Assembly (NCBI RefSeq): GCF_016583765.1
Contig: NZ_NRRR01000003.1
Span: 62,001 to 126,000 of the forward strand
Direction: 5' to 3'
Length of the DNA: 64,000 nucleotides
Origin: Chromatium weissei
GTDB taxonomy: Bacteria; Pseudomonadota; Gammaproteobacteria; Chromatiales; Chromatiaceae
Part shown: in pieces, positions 1-9,660 of the stretch
Numbering within the stretch: the stretch's first letter is position 1
Layout of the letters: the number at the start of each line of letters is the position of its first letter
Position numbers and translations under genes: made by a program
Notes under the pieces: generated by a model
What the model was told of the DNA's origin: nothing
Database searches by the model: none
The model's input: the letters and a program-made list of their open reading frames with translations, nothing else

Positions 1-2
1 TA

Positions 3-2318
3 AAAGATGTGGCGCGTATCGGACTCGGTGCGGAATCGTTCGGACGCGAAGTGCATTTAGCGGGCGATCCGGTCGCTGGCTTTGCGATTCAGCTCGCACC
101 GGAAGCCAACGCGCTGGATGTGGCGCGAGCAGTCACCGCCAAAATGAACGAATTGGTGCGGTATCTGCCGGATGGCGTGGGCTGGGTGATTCCGTACGAC
201 AGCACCCAATTCGTCGAAATCTCAATTACAGAAGTGGTCAAAACGCTGGCCGAGGCGGTGGTGCTGGTCTTTCTGGTGATGTTGCTGTTTTTGCAGAACT
301 TTCGCGCCACACTGATTCCAACGCTGGTCGTGCCCGTGGCGATCACCGGCGCATTTGCCGGCATGTACGCCGTCGGATTTTCCATCAACGTCTTGAGTTT
401 ATTCGGATTAGTGCTGGCGATTGGCTTGGTGGTTGATGATGCCATCGTCGTCGTCGAAAACGTCGAACGACTGATGACAGAAGAAAAGTTGTCGCCGCTG
501 GAGGCTGCGCGCAAAGCGATGGATCAAATCACCGGCGCGGTAATTGCGATGACGCTGGTGCTGGCAGCGGTGTTTCTACCGATGGCGCTGGTTGGCGGCA
601 GCGTCGGTGTCATTTATCGCCAGTTTTCCTTGACGATTGCGATTTCAATGGGCATTTCGGCGCTGATGGCGTTGAGTTTCACTCCGGCGCTGTGCGCCAC
701 ACTGCTGCGCCCGACGCACGACCGCCCGAACTGGTTTCTGCGCGGATTCAACAGCGGCTACGGCTGGATCGCCAAAACCTATCTCAACCGCGTCACCGCC
801 GCGATTCGCCACACGCCGCGTTGGATGGTGACGTTTATCGCGCTCGTCACTGTCGCTGGCTATCTGTACGTCAACCTGCCGACCAGTTTTCTACCGGAAG
901 AAGATCAGGGCTACGCCTTCGCCATCGTGCAATTGCCACCCGGCGCGAGCAAACAACGCACGAAAGCGGTATTGCAAAAAATGGAAGCGATTTTGAAACA
1001 ACATCCGGCGGTGGATCGCGTATTGCACGTTGCCGGATTTAGTTTTATTGGACAAGGCGAAAACGTCGGCATGGGTTTTATTCGCCTAAAAAAATGGGAG
1101 CAAAGAATTGCACCGAATGAACAAATCAAAGCGTTTATTCCGGCAGCCAATGGCATGTTGCAGTCAATTCAAGAAGCCCGCATTTTCGTCGTGAATATGC
1201 CAACAGTGCGCGGATTAGGACGCTTTGGCGGTTTTGATTTTCGTTTAGAAGATCGCGCCGGTTTAGGTCACGCGCAATTAAGTCAAGCGCAAAACATTTT
1301 ATTGGGCGCAGCCGCACAAAATTCAGCATTAGCGGGAGTGCGCCCCAATCAATTAGAAGACGCACCAGAAGTGCAATTCACCGTTGACCGATTACAAGCG
1401 CAATCAATGGGGCTGGCGCTGGGCGATATTTATGGCGCAATTCAATTGATGCTGGCTCCGGTATACGCCAATGACTTCAATTATCAAGGACGCGTATTAA
1501 AGGTTTTATTACAAGCGGATGCTGCATTTCGCAGTCGCCCCGAAGACCTCAATCGCTATTACATTCCGAGCAGTCAAGGCGGTTTAGATGACATGGTTCC
1601 ATTGAGTAGTGTCGTCACCGCAACTTGGCACACCGCACCACCCGCAATTGACCATTACAACGGTTATGGCGCAATTCAAATCAATGGCAGTTCTTCACCC
1701 GGTCACAGTTCCGGGCAAGCAATGGCAGCAATGGCAAAAATTGTCGAAAACGAATTGCCCGATGGCATTGGTTACGAATGGTCTGGCGCATCACTGCAAG
1801 AAATTATTTCAGGAAAACAAGCGCCAATTTTATTCGGACTCTCGTTATTGGTCATTTTTCTGGCATTGGCTGCATTATATGAAAGCTGGTCAATTCCCGC
1901 CGCCGTGATGTTAGTTGTTCCACTTGGCGTATTGGGCGCATTGAGTTTTACATGGCTGCGTGGATTAGAAAACGACGTTTATTTCAACGTTGGTTTAATT
2001 GCAGTGATTGGCTTATCAGCAAAGAACGCAATTTTGATTATTGAATTTGCCAACACGCTGCGCCAATCAGGAATGAATCTATTAGAAGCCACATTAGAAG
2101 CCAGTCGGCTGCGTTTTCGCCCGATTTTAATGACTTCCATTGCATTTATTTTAGGTGTATTGCCATTGGTGATTTCAACGGGCGCTGGTGCGAATAGTCG
2201 TCACGCAATTGGCACTGGAGTCATGGGCGGAATGATTGGCGCAACGCTACTCGGCGTGTTATTTGTGCCGGTGTTTTACGTCGTCGTGCGCCGTTTAATT
2301 GGCGACAAATCAGAATAA
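3..2318 (+). CDS. RND (HAE1-type) multidrug efflux inner-membrane permease, 5' end outside window
   Basis: Proton-driven inner-membrane transporter subunit of a tripartite drug exporter. The reading frame is already open at the window edge (K-D-V-A-R-I-G-L-G-A-E, a typical porter-domain stretch), so the N-terminal quarter lies upstream and the GTG at 9 is only an internal codon. The TM4 proton-relay motif GLVVDDAIVVVENV (the paired Asp of AcrB D407/D408) and the TM10 lysine in GLSAKNAILIIEFA are both present, as are the TM2-TM6 block, a second periplasmic porter half and a final TM block. About 770 residues are visible; AcrB-type proteins have about 1040. A membrane-fusion partner would be expected upstream; no outer-membrane channel gene follows. 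Codon use changes within the gene at about 1030. Family is certain; substrate cannot be inferred. Confidence 0.95.
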   Translation, partial: KDVARIGLGAESFGREVHLAGDPVAGFAIQLAPEANALDVARAVTAKMNELVRYLPDGVGWVIPYDSTQFVEISITEVVKTLAEAVVLVFLVMLLFLQNFRATLIPTLVVPVAITGAFAGMYAVGFSINVLSLFGLVLAIGLVVDDAIVVVENVERLMTEEKLSPLEAARKAMDQITGAVIAMTLVLAAVFLPMALVGGSVGVIYRQFSLTIAISMGISALMALSFTPALCATLLRPTHDRPNWFLRGFNSGYGWIAKTYLNRVTAAIRHTPRWMVTFIALVTVAGYLYVNLPTSFLPEEDQGYAFAIVQLPPGASKQRTKAVLQKMEAILKQHPAVDRVLHVAGFSFIGQGENVGMGFIRLKKWEQRIAPNEQIKAFIPAANGMLQSIQEARIFVVNMPTVRGLGRFGGFDFRLEDRAGLGHAQLSQAQNILLGAAAQNSALAGVRPNQLEDAPEVQFTVDRLQAQSMGLALGDIYGAIQLMLAPVYANDFNYQGRVLKVLLQADAAFRSRPEDLNRYYIPSSQGGLDDMVPLSSVVTATWHTAPPAIDHYNGYGAIQINGSSSPGHSSGQAMAAMAKIVENELPDGIGYEWSGASLQEIISGKQAPILFGLSLLVIFLALAALYESWSIPAAVMLVVPLGVLGALSFTWLRGLENDVYFNVGLIAVIGLSAKNAILIIEFANTLRQSGMNLLEATLEASRLRFRPILMTSIAFILGVLPLVISTGAGANSRHAIGTGVMGGMIGATLLGVLFVPVFYVVVRRLIGDKSE

Positions 2319-2384
2319 ATTGCAGTGACTTTCTTCGACATTCAATTTGCGCCAGCGCGAGTAACAACGCTGGCGCATGGTCAT

Positions 2385-3080
2385 TCACACTGCCGCTAAT
2401 TGATCGAGCAAAGCAAATAATGCTGTTTCCATTTCTGCATAACAGAACGCATTCGCTGCCAATAATTGCGTTTCTGTTTGTATAAAACGTGCTGGTTGTA
2501 GTTCATCAATGCAATGTGTCGTGATGGCGGAAACGCTTGCAGGCGTTGATTCAAGATGACATTGCAAACCAATGACCCGTTCACCGTATTGAAAAATTTG
2601 CTGTTCGCAAGCAGCACTGCGGGCAATTTGAATGGCTCCGTTTGGCAATTCAAACGTATCGCCATGCCAATGAAAGACTGGAAGTGTCGACGGCATTTTT
2701 TTGAATAACGGTGCTTGTCGTCCATTCGCCGTAAGTTCAATTGGAAACCAACCAATTTCTTTTTCAGGATTGCGGCGAATTTGCGCGCCCAATGTCGCTG
2801 CGATCAACTGCGCACCTAAACATACGCCAATAACGGTTTTATTCGCAGCAATTGCCGCAGCAATCAATTGCTTTTCGGCTGCCATCCACGAATAAAGCGA
2901 TTCATCATTTGCGCCCATTGGCCCGCCCATAACGACCAGCCAATTAAAGGTTGATAGCTTTGGTAATGATGCAGCAGAATACAGTGGTGTGAGATTTAAT
3001 GTGTGATTGCGCGAATGCCCCCAATTCGCAATTGCAGCGGGATTTTCAAATGGAACATGCGTGAAAACTTGAATCTGCAT
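2385..3080 (-). CDS. Class I glutamine amidotransferase domain protein
   Basis: A 231-residue protein of the GMP-synthase-like GATase1 family, which hydrolyses glutamine to ammonia. The nucleophile elbow is G-V-C-L-G-A-Q (Cys near residue 87) and the His-x-Glu pair lies in L-Q-C-H-L-E-S-T near residue 175. The oxyanion-side motif VVMGGPMGAND and the HWHGDTFELP stretch are typical of stand-alone amidotransferases. No synthase domain is fused or encoded nearby, so the ammonia acceptor is unknown. It converges on the RND gene and is divergent from psd. The start is ATG 3080. Confidence 0.85.
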   Translation of the reverse strand: MQIQVFTHVPFENPAAIANWGHSRNHTLNLTPLYSAASLPKLSTFNWLVVMGGPMGANDESLYSWMAAEKQLIAAAIAANKTVIGVCLGAQLIAATLGAQIRRNPEKEIGWFPIELTANGRQAPLFKKMPSTLPVFHWHGDTFELPNGAIQIARSAACEQQIFQYGERVIGLQCHLESTPASVSAITTHCIDELQPARFIQTETQLLAANAFCYAEMETALFALLDQLAAV

Positions 3081-3115
3081 TATGTTGTTTCCGAATAAAT
3101 TGCGTTAATGTTGTC

Positions 3116-3145
3116 TTGAATTCATTTGGTTATGGCTTTTATACT
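3116..3145 (+). promoter_or_regulatory. Probable sigma-70 promoter of psd
   Basis: A -35-like TTGAAT at 3116-3121 and a -10 TATACT at 3140-3145 are separated by 18 bases. Transcription would begin near 3152, about 36 bases before the psd ATG at 3188. This argues against any psd start upstream of 3150. Confidence 0.5.
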
Positions 3146-3187
3146 GTTTTAACCCCTTGCTCATTCACATTGCGCTATCGAATTCTC

Positions 3188-4072
3188 ATGTTTCAATCAT
3201 CCCACTCGTCACTCGGTGAACGCTTATTCGTCGCTTTACAACATCTGCTTCCACAACATCAGTTATCGCTGTTGATGCATCGGCTGGCGCGAGTGCGCTG
3301 GAAGCCACTGAAATCATTGCTCATTAACAACTTTGCGCGCATATATCACATCGATATGTCGCTGGCGGTTGAACCGAATTTAGCGGCCTATTCGCATTTC
3401 AACGCCTTTTTTACGCGGGCGCTACGTTCCGAGGTGCGGCCGCTTGATGCCGATTTGCGAGCGATGTTATGTCCGGTGGATGGCGTGATCAGTCAAATTG
3501 GACAAATTAACGCTGGTCGATTGATTCAGGCGAAGGGTCAGAATTATGCGGTGACGGAGTTGTTGGGATTGACGGCAGCGCAGGCGGCGGCGTTCGAGGG
3601 CGGCAGTTTCATCACGATTTATCTGTCTCCGCGTGATTATCATCGTATTCACATGCCGCTGACCGGCACTTTAACGGCAATGACTTACGTTCCAGGTCGC
3701 TTGTTTAGTGTCAATCACAGCACGGCAAAATTGGTGTCTGGATTATTTGCGCGTAATGAGCGCGTGGTGTGTCACTTTGATACGGCGACAGCAGAATTGG
3801 CGCTCGTTTTGGTTGGCGCAATTTTTGTCGGCGGAATTGAAACAGTGTGGGCTGGTGAAATCACTCCGCCGCATTCTGGTCGCGTGCTGCAACGTTGGAA
3901 TTATCAAACCGCAACACCGCCGCTGATGCTCGAACGCGGTGCAGAAATGGGACGTTTTAATCTCGGTTCCACAGTTGTCATGTTGTTACCGCCGAACGCA
4001 GTCATGTGGAACAGCGCACTTGCTGCGGGCGATTCGGTGCGTTTAGGGCAACGTTTGGGTACGCTGAATTGA
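3188..4072 (+). CDS. psd: Phosphatidylserine decarboxylase proenzyme
   Basis: Converts phosphatidylserine to phosphatidylethanolamine at the inner membrane. The 294-residue proenzyme carries the self-cleavage motif L-G-S-T; Ser261 would become the pyruvoyl group, leaving a short alpha chain of 34 residues. FNAFFTRALRSEVRPLD, CPVDGVISQIG and YLSPRDYHRIHMP are conserved bacterial PSD-B blocks. The frame is open further upstream, but the protein aligns with the E. coli enzyme from M-F-Q-S-S at 3188 and a promoter-like sequence occupies 3116-3145. E. coli Psd is slightly longer (322 residues), mainly at the C-terminus. The gene appears to be transcribed alone; mreB follows after about 150 bases. 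Confidence 0.95.
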   Translation: MFQSSHSSLGERLFVALQHLLPQHQLSLLMHRLARVRWKPLKSLLINNFARIYHIDMSLAVEPNLAAYSHFNAFFTRALRSEVRPLDADLRAMLCPVDGVISQIGQINAGRLIQAKGQNYAVTELLGLTAAQAAAFEGGSFITIYLSPRDYHRIHMPLTGTLTAMTYVPGRLFSVNHSTAKLVSGLFARNERVVCHFDTATAELALVLVGAIFVGGIETVWAGEITPPHSGRVLQRWNYQTATPPLMLERGAEMGRFNLGSTVVMLLPPNAVMWNSALAAGDSVRLGQRLGTLN

Positions 4073-4097
4073 GCGGCATTTTGCGGTTGACCACGCC

Positions 4098-4126
4098 TTG
4101 CCGATCCCGAAATGCGTTGCTAGATT
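4098..4126 (+). promoter_or_regulatory. Possible sigma-70 promoter of the mreB operon
   Basis: TTGCCG (4098-4103) and TAGATT (4121-4126) are separated by exactly 17 bases, about 100 bases before mreB. Each hexamer is a moderate match, so this is tentative. Confidence 0.3.
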
Positions 4127-4147
4127 AGCGCCCTATTCTTCAAATAG

Positions 4148-5275
<1,128 letters not shown>

Positions 5276-5326
5276 CGCAGACATGTGCACTGTCTGTCCA
5301 CGACACTTTTTTTGAGGAACGCTGCT

Positions 5327-6223
5327 ATCAAACCGCTGTTTGTTCGTGGTCCCTCCGCAACGTTTCGCGTGATGATTGCGGTGATGCTGGCGCTGGGACT
5401 GATGGTCGCAGATCACCGTTTTCATCATTTGGATGTGGCTCGCTCGACCGTCGAAGTGGTGATGTATCCGATGCAATATGCGGCAAGTCTGCCCGCGCAA
5501 TGGGTGCGTTCAGCGCAGGGGCAATTGGATCACGAGAATCAGTTACGCCGCACGAACGACGATTTACAGCATGAAAATCTCGTGTTGAAAGGACGGTTAC
5601 AGCAATTTGAATCGTTGCGCGCAGAAAATATGCGGCTGCGCGATCTCCTCGGTTCCTCATTCGATGTCGGCGAGCGCGTGTTAATCGCCGAAATTCTCTC
5701 CATCGACCTCGATCCCTATCGTCAGCAAGTCATCATCAATAAAGGCACGAATTCCGGCGTGTTTGTCGGACAACCGGTGCTCGATGCACAGGCAGTGATG
5801 GGACAGGTGATTCGCACCAATGCGCTGTCATCAACCGTATTGCTGATTACCGATGCGAATCATGCGCTGCCGGTAGAAGACAATCGCAACGGTTTGCGCA
5901 CCATCGCAGCCGGTAAAGGCCCGAGCCAAGAACTTGAATTACTTTACATTCCTAAAAATGCTGACATTCGCGTGGGCGATTTAATGGTGACTTCTGGCAT
6001 GGACGAACGCTTTCCGCCCGGCTATCCAGTCGCACGAGTCAAAACAGTGCGCCAAGACCCAGATAATCCCTTCACCACCGTGATCGCCGAGCCGACTGCA
6101 CGATTGGATCGCAGCCGCGAAGTGCTGCTGGTGTGGTCACTCAATCTCAATTCCGATTCACCTGCCACTCCACCAGCTCTCGCTGCCGACGCAGTCGCGC
6201 CAGCGCCAGCCGGTAACCATTGA
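5327..6223 (+). CDS. mreC: Rod shape-determining protein MreC, possible ATC start
   Basis: Bitopic inner-membrane protein that links MreB to PBP2 and RodA. One TM segment lies near residues 12-32 (ATFRVMIAVMLALGLMVA), followed by a coiled coil (about 65-105) and the beta-rich MreC domain with VTSGMDERFPPGYPVA. Homology to E. coli MreC (M-K-P-I-F-S-R-G-P-S) begins exactly at I-K-P-L-F-V-R-G-P-S, whose first codon is ATC at 5327, with GAGGA at 5314-5318 spaced 8 bases before it. The other in-frame options, GTG 5285 and TTG 5312, have no visible ribosome site. If the ATC is not used, the protein has 5-14 extra N-terminal residues. It overlaps mreD by one base (TGATG). Confidence 0.9.
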   Translation: MKPLFVRGPSATFRVMIAVMLALGLMVADHRFHHLDVARSTVEVVMYPMQYAASLPAQWVRSAQGQLDHENQLRRTNDDLQHENLVLKGRLQQFESLRAENMRLRDLLGSSFDVGERVLIAEILSIDLDPYRQQVIINKGTNSGVFVGQPVLDAQAVMGQVIRTNALSSTVLLITDANHALPVEDNRNGLRTIAAGKGPSQELELLYIPKNADIRVGDLMVTSGMDERFPPGYPVARVKTVRQDPDNPFTTVIAEPTARLDRSREVLLVWSLNLNSDSPATPPALAADAVAPAPAGNH

Positions 6224-6708
6224 TGAATTCTCAGCAAGCCATGCGTTGGATGATTTCAATCAGCCTGATCGTGGCGTTATTTCTAACCATCGTGCCGTTA
6301 CCGCCCGACTGGGATGACTGGCGACCGCAGTGGGTCACGCTGCTGCTGATTTTTTGGTGTCTCACGCTGCCAGAACGCATCGGCGTGTTCTGGGGTTTTG
6401 GCATGGGCTTAATGCTCGACATGTTCACCAGCGGCTTATTGGGACAACAGGCACTGAGTTTGTCGTTAGTCGCCTACGTCACCATCACCCTTCATGCGCG
6501 AGTGCGACTGTTTCCACGCTGGCAACAGAGCTTTTTCGTGTGGATGCTGCTGCTCGCCGAGCGACTACTCACCCTGTGGATTCTCGGTGCAACCGGTCAA
6601 CCCATGCCCACGCTGACCTATTGGCTGCCTACCTTGGTGGGTTTGATGCTATGGCCTTGGTTCTCAAGGAGTTTGAGTTGGTTGGGACAGCACACGGGGG
6701 CGCTATGA
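6223..6708 (+). CDS. mreD: Rod shape-determining protein MreD
   Basis: Small polytopic inner-membrane component of the elongasome, 161 residues, with about five hydrophobic segments. The characteristic stretch FWGFGMGLMLDMFTSGLLGQQALSL is present (split here by the usual GL(L)LD motif of MreD). The ATG at 6223 shares its A with the mreC stop TGA, which indicates translational coupling. Length matches E. coli MreD (162 residues). The stop at 6706-6708 is followed by a 91-base gap containing a heptamer repeat before mrdA. Confidence 0.93.
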   Translation: MNSQQAMRWMISISLIVALFLTIVPLPPDWDDWRPQWVTLLLIFWCLTLPERIGVFWGFGMGLMLDMFTSGLLGQQALSLSLVAYVTITLHARVRLFPRWQQSFFVWMLLLAERLLTLWILGATGQPMPTLTYWLPTLVGLMLWPWFSRSLSWLGQHTGAL

Positions 6709-6711
6709 AGC

Positions 6712-6740
6712 GTTGGCAGTTGTCAGTTGGCAGTTGTCAG
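6712..6740 (+). repeat. Tandem 14-mer (heptamer family GTTGNCA x4)
   Basis: GTTGGCAGTTGTCA occurs twice back to back (6712-6725, 6726-6739), i.e. four heptamers GTTGGCA/GTTGTCA. It lies in the mreD-mrdA spacer. The same family occurs at 28272-28310 and inside recC at 35018-35045, with single units at 48484-48490 and about 54871-54880. Confidence 0.85.
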
Positions 6741-6799
6741 AAGATCGTGCGATTGGTGCTGTCACCAGACCACTGTCACCGGCTCAGTGCTCACCTTTT

Positions 6800-8671
6800 A
6801 TGCGTCTCACCAGTTTAGAAGAGCGTCAACGCGAGCAGCGGTTGGTCACCAGCCGCGCACTCATTGCCGGAGTCTTCGTCTGCGCCGGTCTACTGCTGTT
6901 GAGTGTGCGACTGCTGCATCTGCAAGTGGATCGACACGAGCACTTTTCCGTATTGTCGATGGAAAACCGCGTTAAAATTCAACCTGTTCCGCCGACACGC
7001 GGACTAATTTACGATGCCAAAGGCGTACTGCTCGCCGACAACAATCCCACCTTCTCACTCGAAATCACCATCGAAAAAGTCGATGACCTTTCCGCCACGA
7101 TTGACGCGCTGGCGCAACTCATTCCGATTGATGCCAACGACCGCGCCCGTTTTGAACGGCTCAAGCGCCAGCGAATGCGTTTTCAAAGCGTGCCGATTCG
7201 TCTCAATCTCACACCAAAAGAAGTCGCCCGTTTTTCGGTCAACGGCTACCGTTTTCCCGGTGTGGATGTTCGCGCCGAATTGATTCGCACCTATCCGCTC
7301 GGCGCAGCCACCGCGCACGTGCTCGGCTATGTCGGGCGCATCAATGAACGTGAAATGGCGCAGATTGACACGAGCAGTTACGCCGGAACCCATTTCATCG
7401 GCAAGGGCGGTTTAGAAAAAGCCCACGAAGACGTACTGCACGGCAAGGTCGGCTATCAGCAAGTTGAAGTGAATGCACGTGGACGCATTTTGCGCACCCT
7501 CGAAAGTACACCGCCAATTTCCGGTCAAGACGTGTTTTTATCGCTCGATCTCGGCTTGCAGAAAGCGGCGCTGGAAGGACTCGGCAATCGGCGCGGCGCA
7601 GTGGTGGCCATCGATCCGCGTGACGGCAGCGTTCTAGCGATGGTCAGCAACCCCAGTTTTGATCCCAATCTGTTCGTCGAAGGCATCAGCGGCAAGGATT
7701 ACAACGCCTTACTGCACTCGCCCGACAAGCCACTGTTCGACCGCGCCGCACGGGGACAATATCCACCCGGCTCCACCGTCAAACCCTTTATCGGATTAGG
7801 CGGCCTCGCCACCGGCTTCAGCAGCGCACACAAAACCGTATTTTGTTCCGGCGCATTCACCTTGCCCGGACAAAGTCATCGTTTTCGCTGCTGGCGCAAA
7901 GGCGGCCACGGCGCAATTGATTTAGCAAAAGCCATTACCGAATCCTGCGACGTTTATTTCTATTCATTAGCCAATCAAATGGGCATAGATCGCCTGCATC
8001 ATTTCCTCACGCAATTTGGTTTTGGCGCACGCACTGGAATTGATGTTGCTGGCGAATTAGCAGGTTTATTGCCATCGCGGGAATGGAAAGAGCGTATACG
8101 AAAACAAAGATGGTATCCGGGCGAAACACTCATTGTCGGAATTGGTCAGGGTTCATTTTTAGCCACACCATTACAATTGGCGGTGGCAACCGCAGCAATG
8201 GCAAATCGTGGGCATTTCATTCAACCGCGTTTAGCCCGAGCCAGCCGTTTTCCCGGCGCAGCAAATGAAACATTATTTCCAATTATTTCACGGCAAATTA
8301 ACGTCGGTAATGCCAACTATTGGAATCAAGTCATTTCTGCCATGACACAGGTCGTTGAAAGCCCACGCGGCACTGCAAAACGCATTCGTACTCCCGAATA
8401 TCGTATTGCCGGTAAAACGGGCACATCACAAGTTTTTACTCTCGGACAAAAGCAAACGTATAACGCCGCTAAAACACCAGAACGAATGCGCGATCACGCA
8501 TTATTTATTGCCTTTGCTCCGGTCGATGATCCACGCATTGCCGTTGCAGTATTAGTCGAAAATGGCGGTCACGGCGGATCAGATGCCGCACCGGTTGCGC
8601 GTCGCGTAATGGATGTTTATCTCGGTGCGACCACGCCATTGCCACCTGAGGAGGCGACTGATGGGGATTAA
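6800..8671 (+). CDS. mrdA: Penicillin-binding protein 2, peptidoglycan transpeptidase
   Basis: Class B PBP of the elongasome, which cross-links peptidoglycan made by RodA. Order in the 623-residue protein: one TM anchor (about 15-38), a non-penicillin-binding dimerisation region (VPPTRGLIYDAKGVLLADN) and the transpeptidase domain with S-T-V-K (in YPPGSTVKPF), S-C-D and K-T-G (IAGKTGTSQVF), so all three catalytic motifs are intact. The start M-R-L-T-S-L at 6800 fits the family; the frame is open back to 6713 but that part is spacer containing heptamer repeats. The stop TAA (8669-8671) lies inside ATGGGGATTAA, which looks like the ancestral rodA start. The last 800 bases are less GC-rich (about 52%) than the first part (about 60%). 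Confidence 0.96.
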   Translation: MRLTSLEERQREQRLVTSRALIAGVFVCAGLLLLSVRLLHLQVDRHEHFSVLSMENRVKIQPVPPTRGLIYDAKGVLLADNNPTFSLEITIEKVDDLSATIDALAQLIPIDANDRARFERLKRQRMRFQSVPIRLNLTPKEVARFSVNGYRFPGVDVRAELIRTYPLGAATAHVLGYVGRINEREMAQIDTSSYAGTHFIGKGGLEKAHEDVLHGKVGYQQVEVNARGRILRTLESTPPISGQDVFLSLDLGLQKAALEGLGNRRGAVVAIDPRDGSVLAMVSNPSFDPNLFVEGISGKDYNALLHSPDKPLFDRAARGQYPPGSTVKPFIGLGGLATGFSSAHKTVFCSGAFTLPGQSHRFRCWRKGGHGAIDLAKAITESCDVYFYSLANQMGIDRLHHFLTQFGFGARTGIDVAGELAGLLPSREWKERIRKQRWYPGETLIVGIGQGSFLATPLQLAVATAAMANRGHFIQPRLARASRFPGAANETLFPIISRQINVGNANYWNQVISAMTQVVESPRGTAKRIRTPEYRIAGKTGTSQVFTLGQKQTYNAAKTPERMRDHALFIAFAPVDDPRIAVAVLVENGGHGGSDAAPVARRVMDVYLGATTPLPPEEATDGD

Positions 8672-8672
8672 A
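8660..8672 (+). repeat. Left copy of imperfect 13-bp direct repeat flanking the restriction-modification cassette
   Basis: GATGGGGATTAAA overlaps the mrdA stop. The partner GATGGGAATTAAA at 10310-10322 contains the rodA start (12 of 13 identical). The left copy itself encodes ATG-GGG-ATT-AAA (M-G-I-K), matching the first four residues of RodA. Confidence 0.85.
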
Positions 8673-8709
8673 ATTGTGAACACCTCATTGACCAAAATAC
8701 GGTATAAAA

Positions 8710-9660
8710 ATGTTAACAACCTATGAAATCTCCGCTCAATTTCATAACGATGAACATATCGTTATTACGGAAGGAGATACGCTATCAGAATTAAAAAAAC
8801 TGCCGAAAGATTCCTTCAAACTTGCGGTTTCTTCTCCACCTTATAACATTAACAAAGAATACGAAAAACAAGTTAAATTACAAGATTATTTGAATTGGCA
8901 GACGGAAGTTATTCGCAAACTTGCTACGCTGATCACTGATGATGGAAGCATTGTTTGGCAAGTAGGAAATTATGTAGACGATGGTGAAGTTTATCCTTTA
9001 GATATGTATTTTTACCCCATTTTTAAGTCACTCGGCTTGCAATTAAGAAATAGAATTATTTGGCACTTTGATCATGGATTACATGCGTCTAAACGATTTT
9101 CTGGACGATACGAAGTGATGCTATGGTTTACCAAGACGAAAAACTACACTTTCAATCTCGATTCCGTGCGTGTCCCATCAAAATATCCCGGAAAACTTCA
9201 CTATAAAGGTGAAAAAATCGGGCAACCAAGTGGAAACCCATTAGGGAAAAATCCGTCAGATTATTGGATGTTAATATGTCAAGAATGGGAGGACGGAATG
9301 ATTGAGATACCCAATGTTAAATCGAACCATCCAGAAAAAACCACCCATCCATGCCAATTCCCGATTGAGTTAATTGAAAGATGTGTACTTGCACTTACTC
9401 ACGAAGATGACTGGGTTCTTGATCCTTTTGGCGGAGTTGGTTCCAGTTTAATTGCCGCGTTGAAGAATAACCGTAAAGGAATGGTTATTGATAGAAACCC
9501 GCAATACATAGAAATCGCAAAACAAAGAGTAACATCATTCCAAAATGGCACACTCAGAATACGCCCGTTAGGGAAACCAATTCACAAACCAACGGGTAAA
9601 GAAAAAGTTACTCAAATGCCCAGCGAGTGGCTTAACGCAAAACAGGACACACTGCTTTGA
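8710..9660 (+). CDS. Type II DNA methyltransferase, probably N4-cytosine, beta class
   Basis: A 316-residue SAM-dependent DNA methylase. Catalytic motif IV S-P-P-Y is at residues 42-45 and precedes the SAM-binding motif I D-P-F-G-G-V-G-S-S near residue 238, the circular order of the beta class. S-P-P-Y rather than D-P-P-Y is more usual in N4-cytosine enzymes, and the neighbouring nuclease is BglII-like, so m4C in a GATC-containing site is a reasonable guess but unproven. The stop overlaps the start of the nuclease gene (TTGA), indicating coupled translation. Codon use is AT-rich and unlike the flanking genes, a sign of transfer. The frame is intact, so the cell may still be methylated. Confidence 0.88.
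   Translation: MLTTYEISAQFHNDEHIVITEGDTLSELKKLPKDSFKLAVSSPPYNINKEYEKQVKLQDYLNWQTEVIRKLATLITDDGSIVWQVGNYVDDGEVYPLDMYFYPIFKSLGLQLRNRIIWHFDHGLHASKRFSGRYEVMLWFTKTKNYTFNLDSVRVPSKYPGKLHYKGEKIGQPSGNPLGKNPSDYWMLICQEWEDGMIEIPNVKSNHPEKTTHPCQFPIELIERCVLALTHEDDWVLDPFGGVGSSLIAALKNNRKGMVIDRNPQYIEIAKQRVTSFQNGTLRIRPLGKPIHKPTGKEKVTQMPSEWLNAKQDTLL

Noticed and set aside
6713-6799. mrdA starting at TTG 6713
   Set aside because: The extra 29 residues come from heptamer repeat and spacer, do not match PBP2 proteins, and M-R-L-T-S-L at 6800 aligns with the family.
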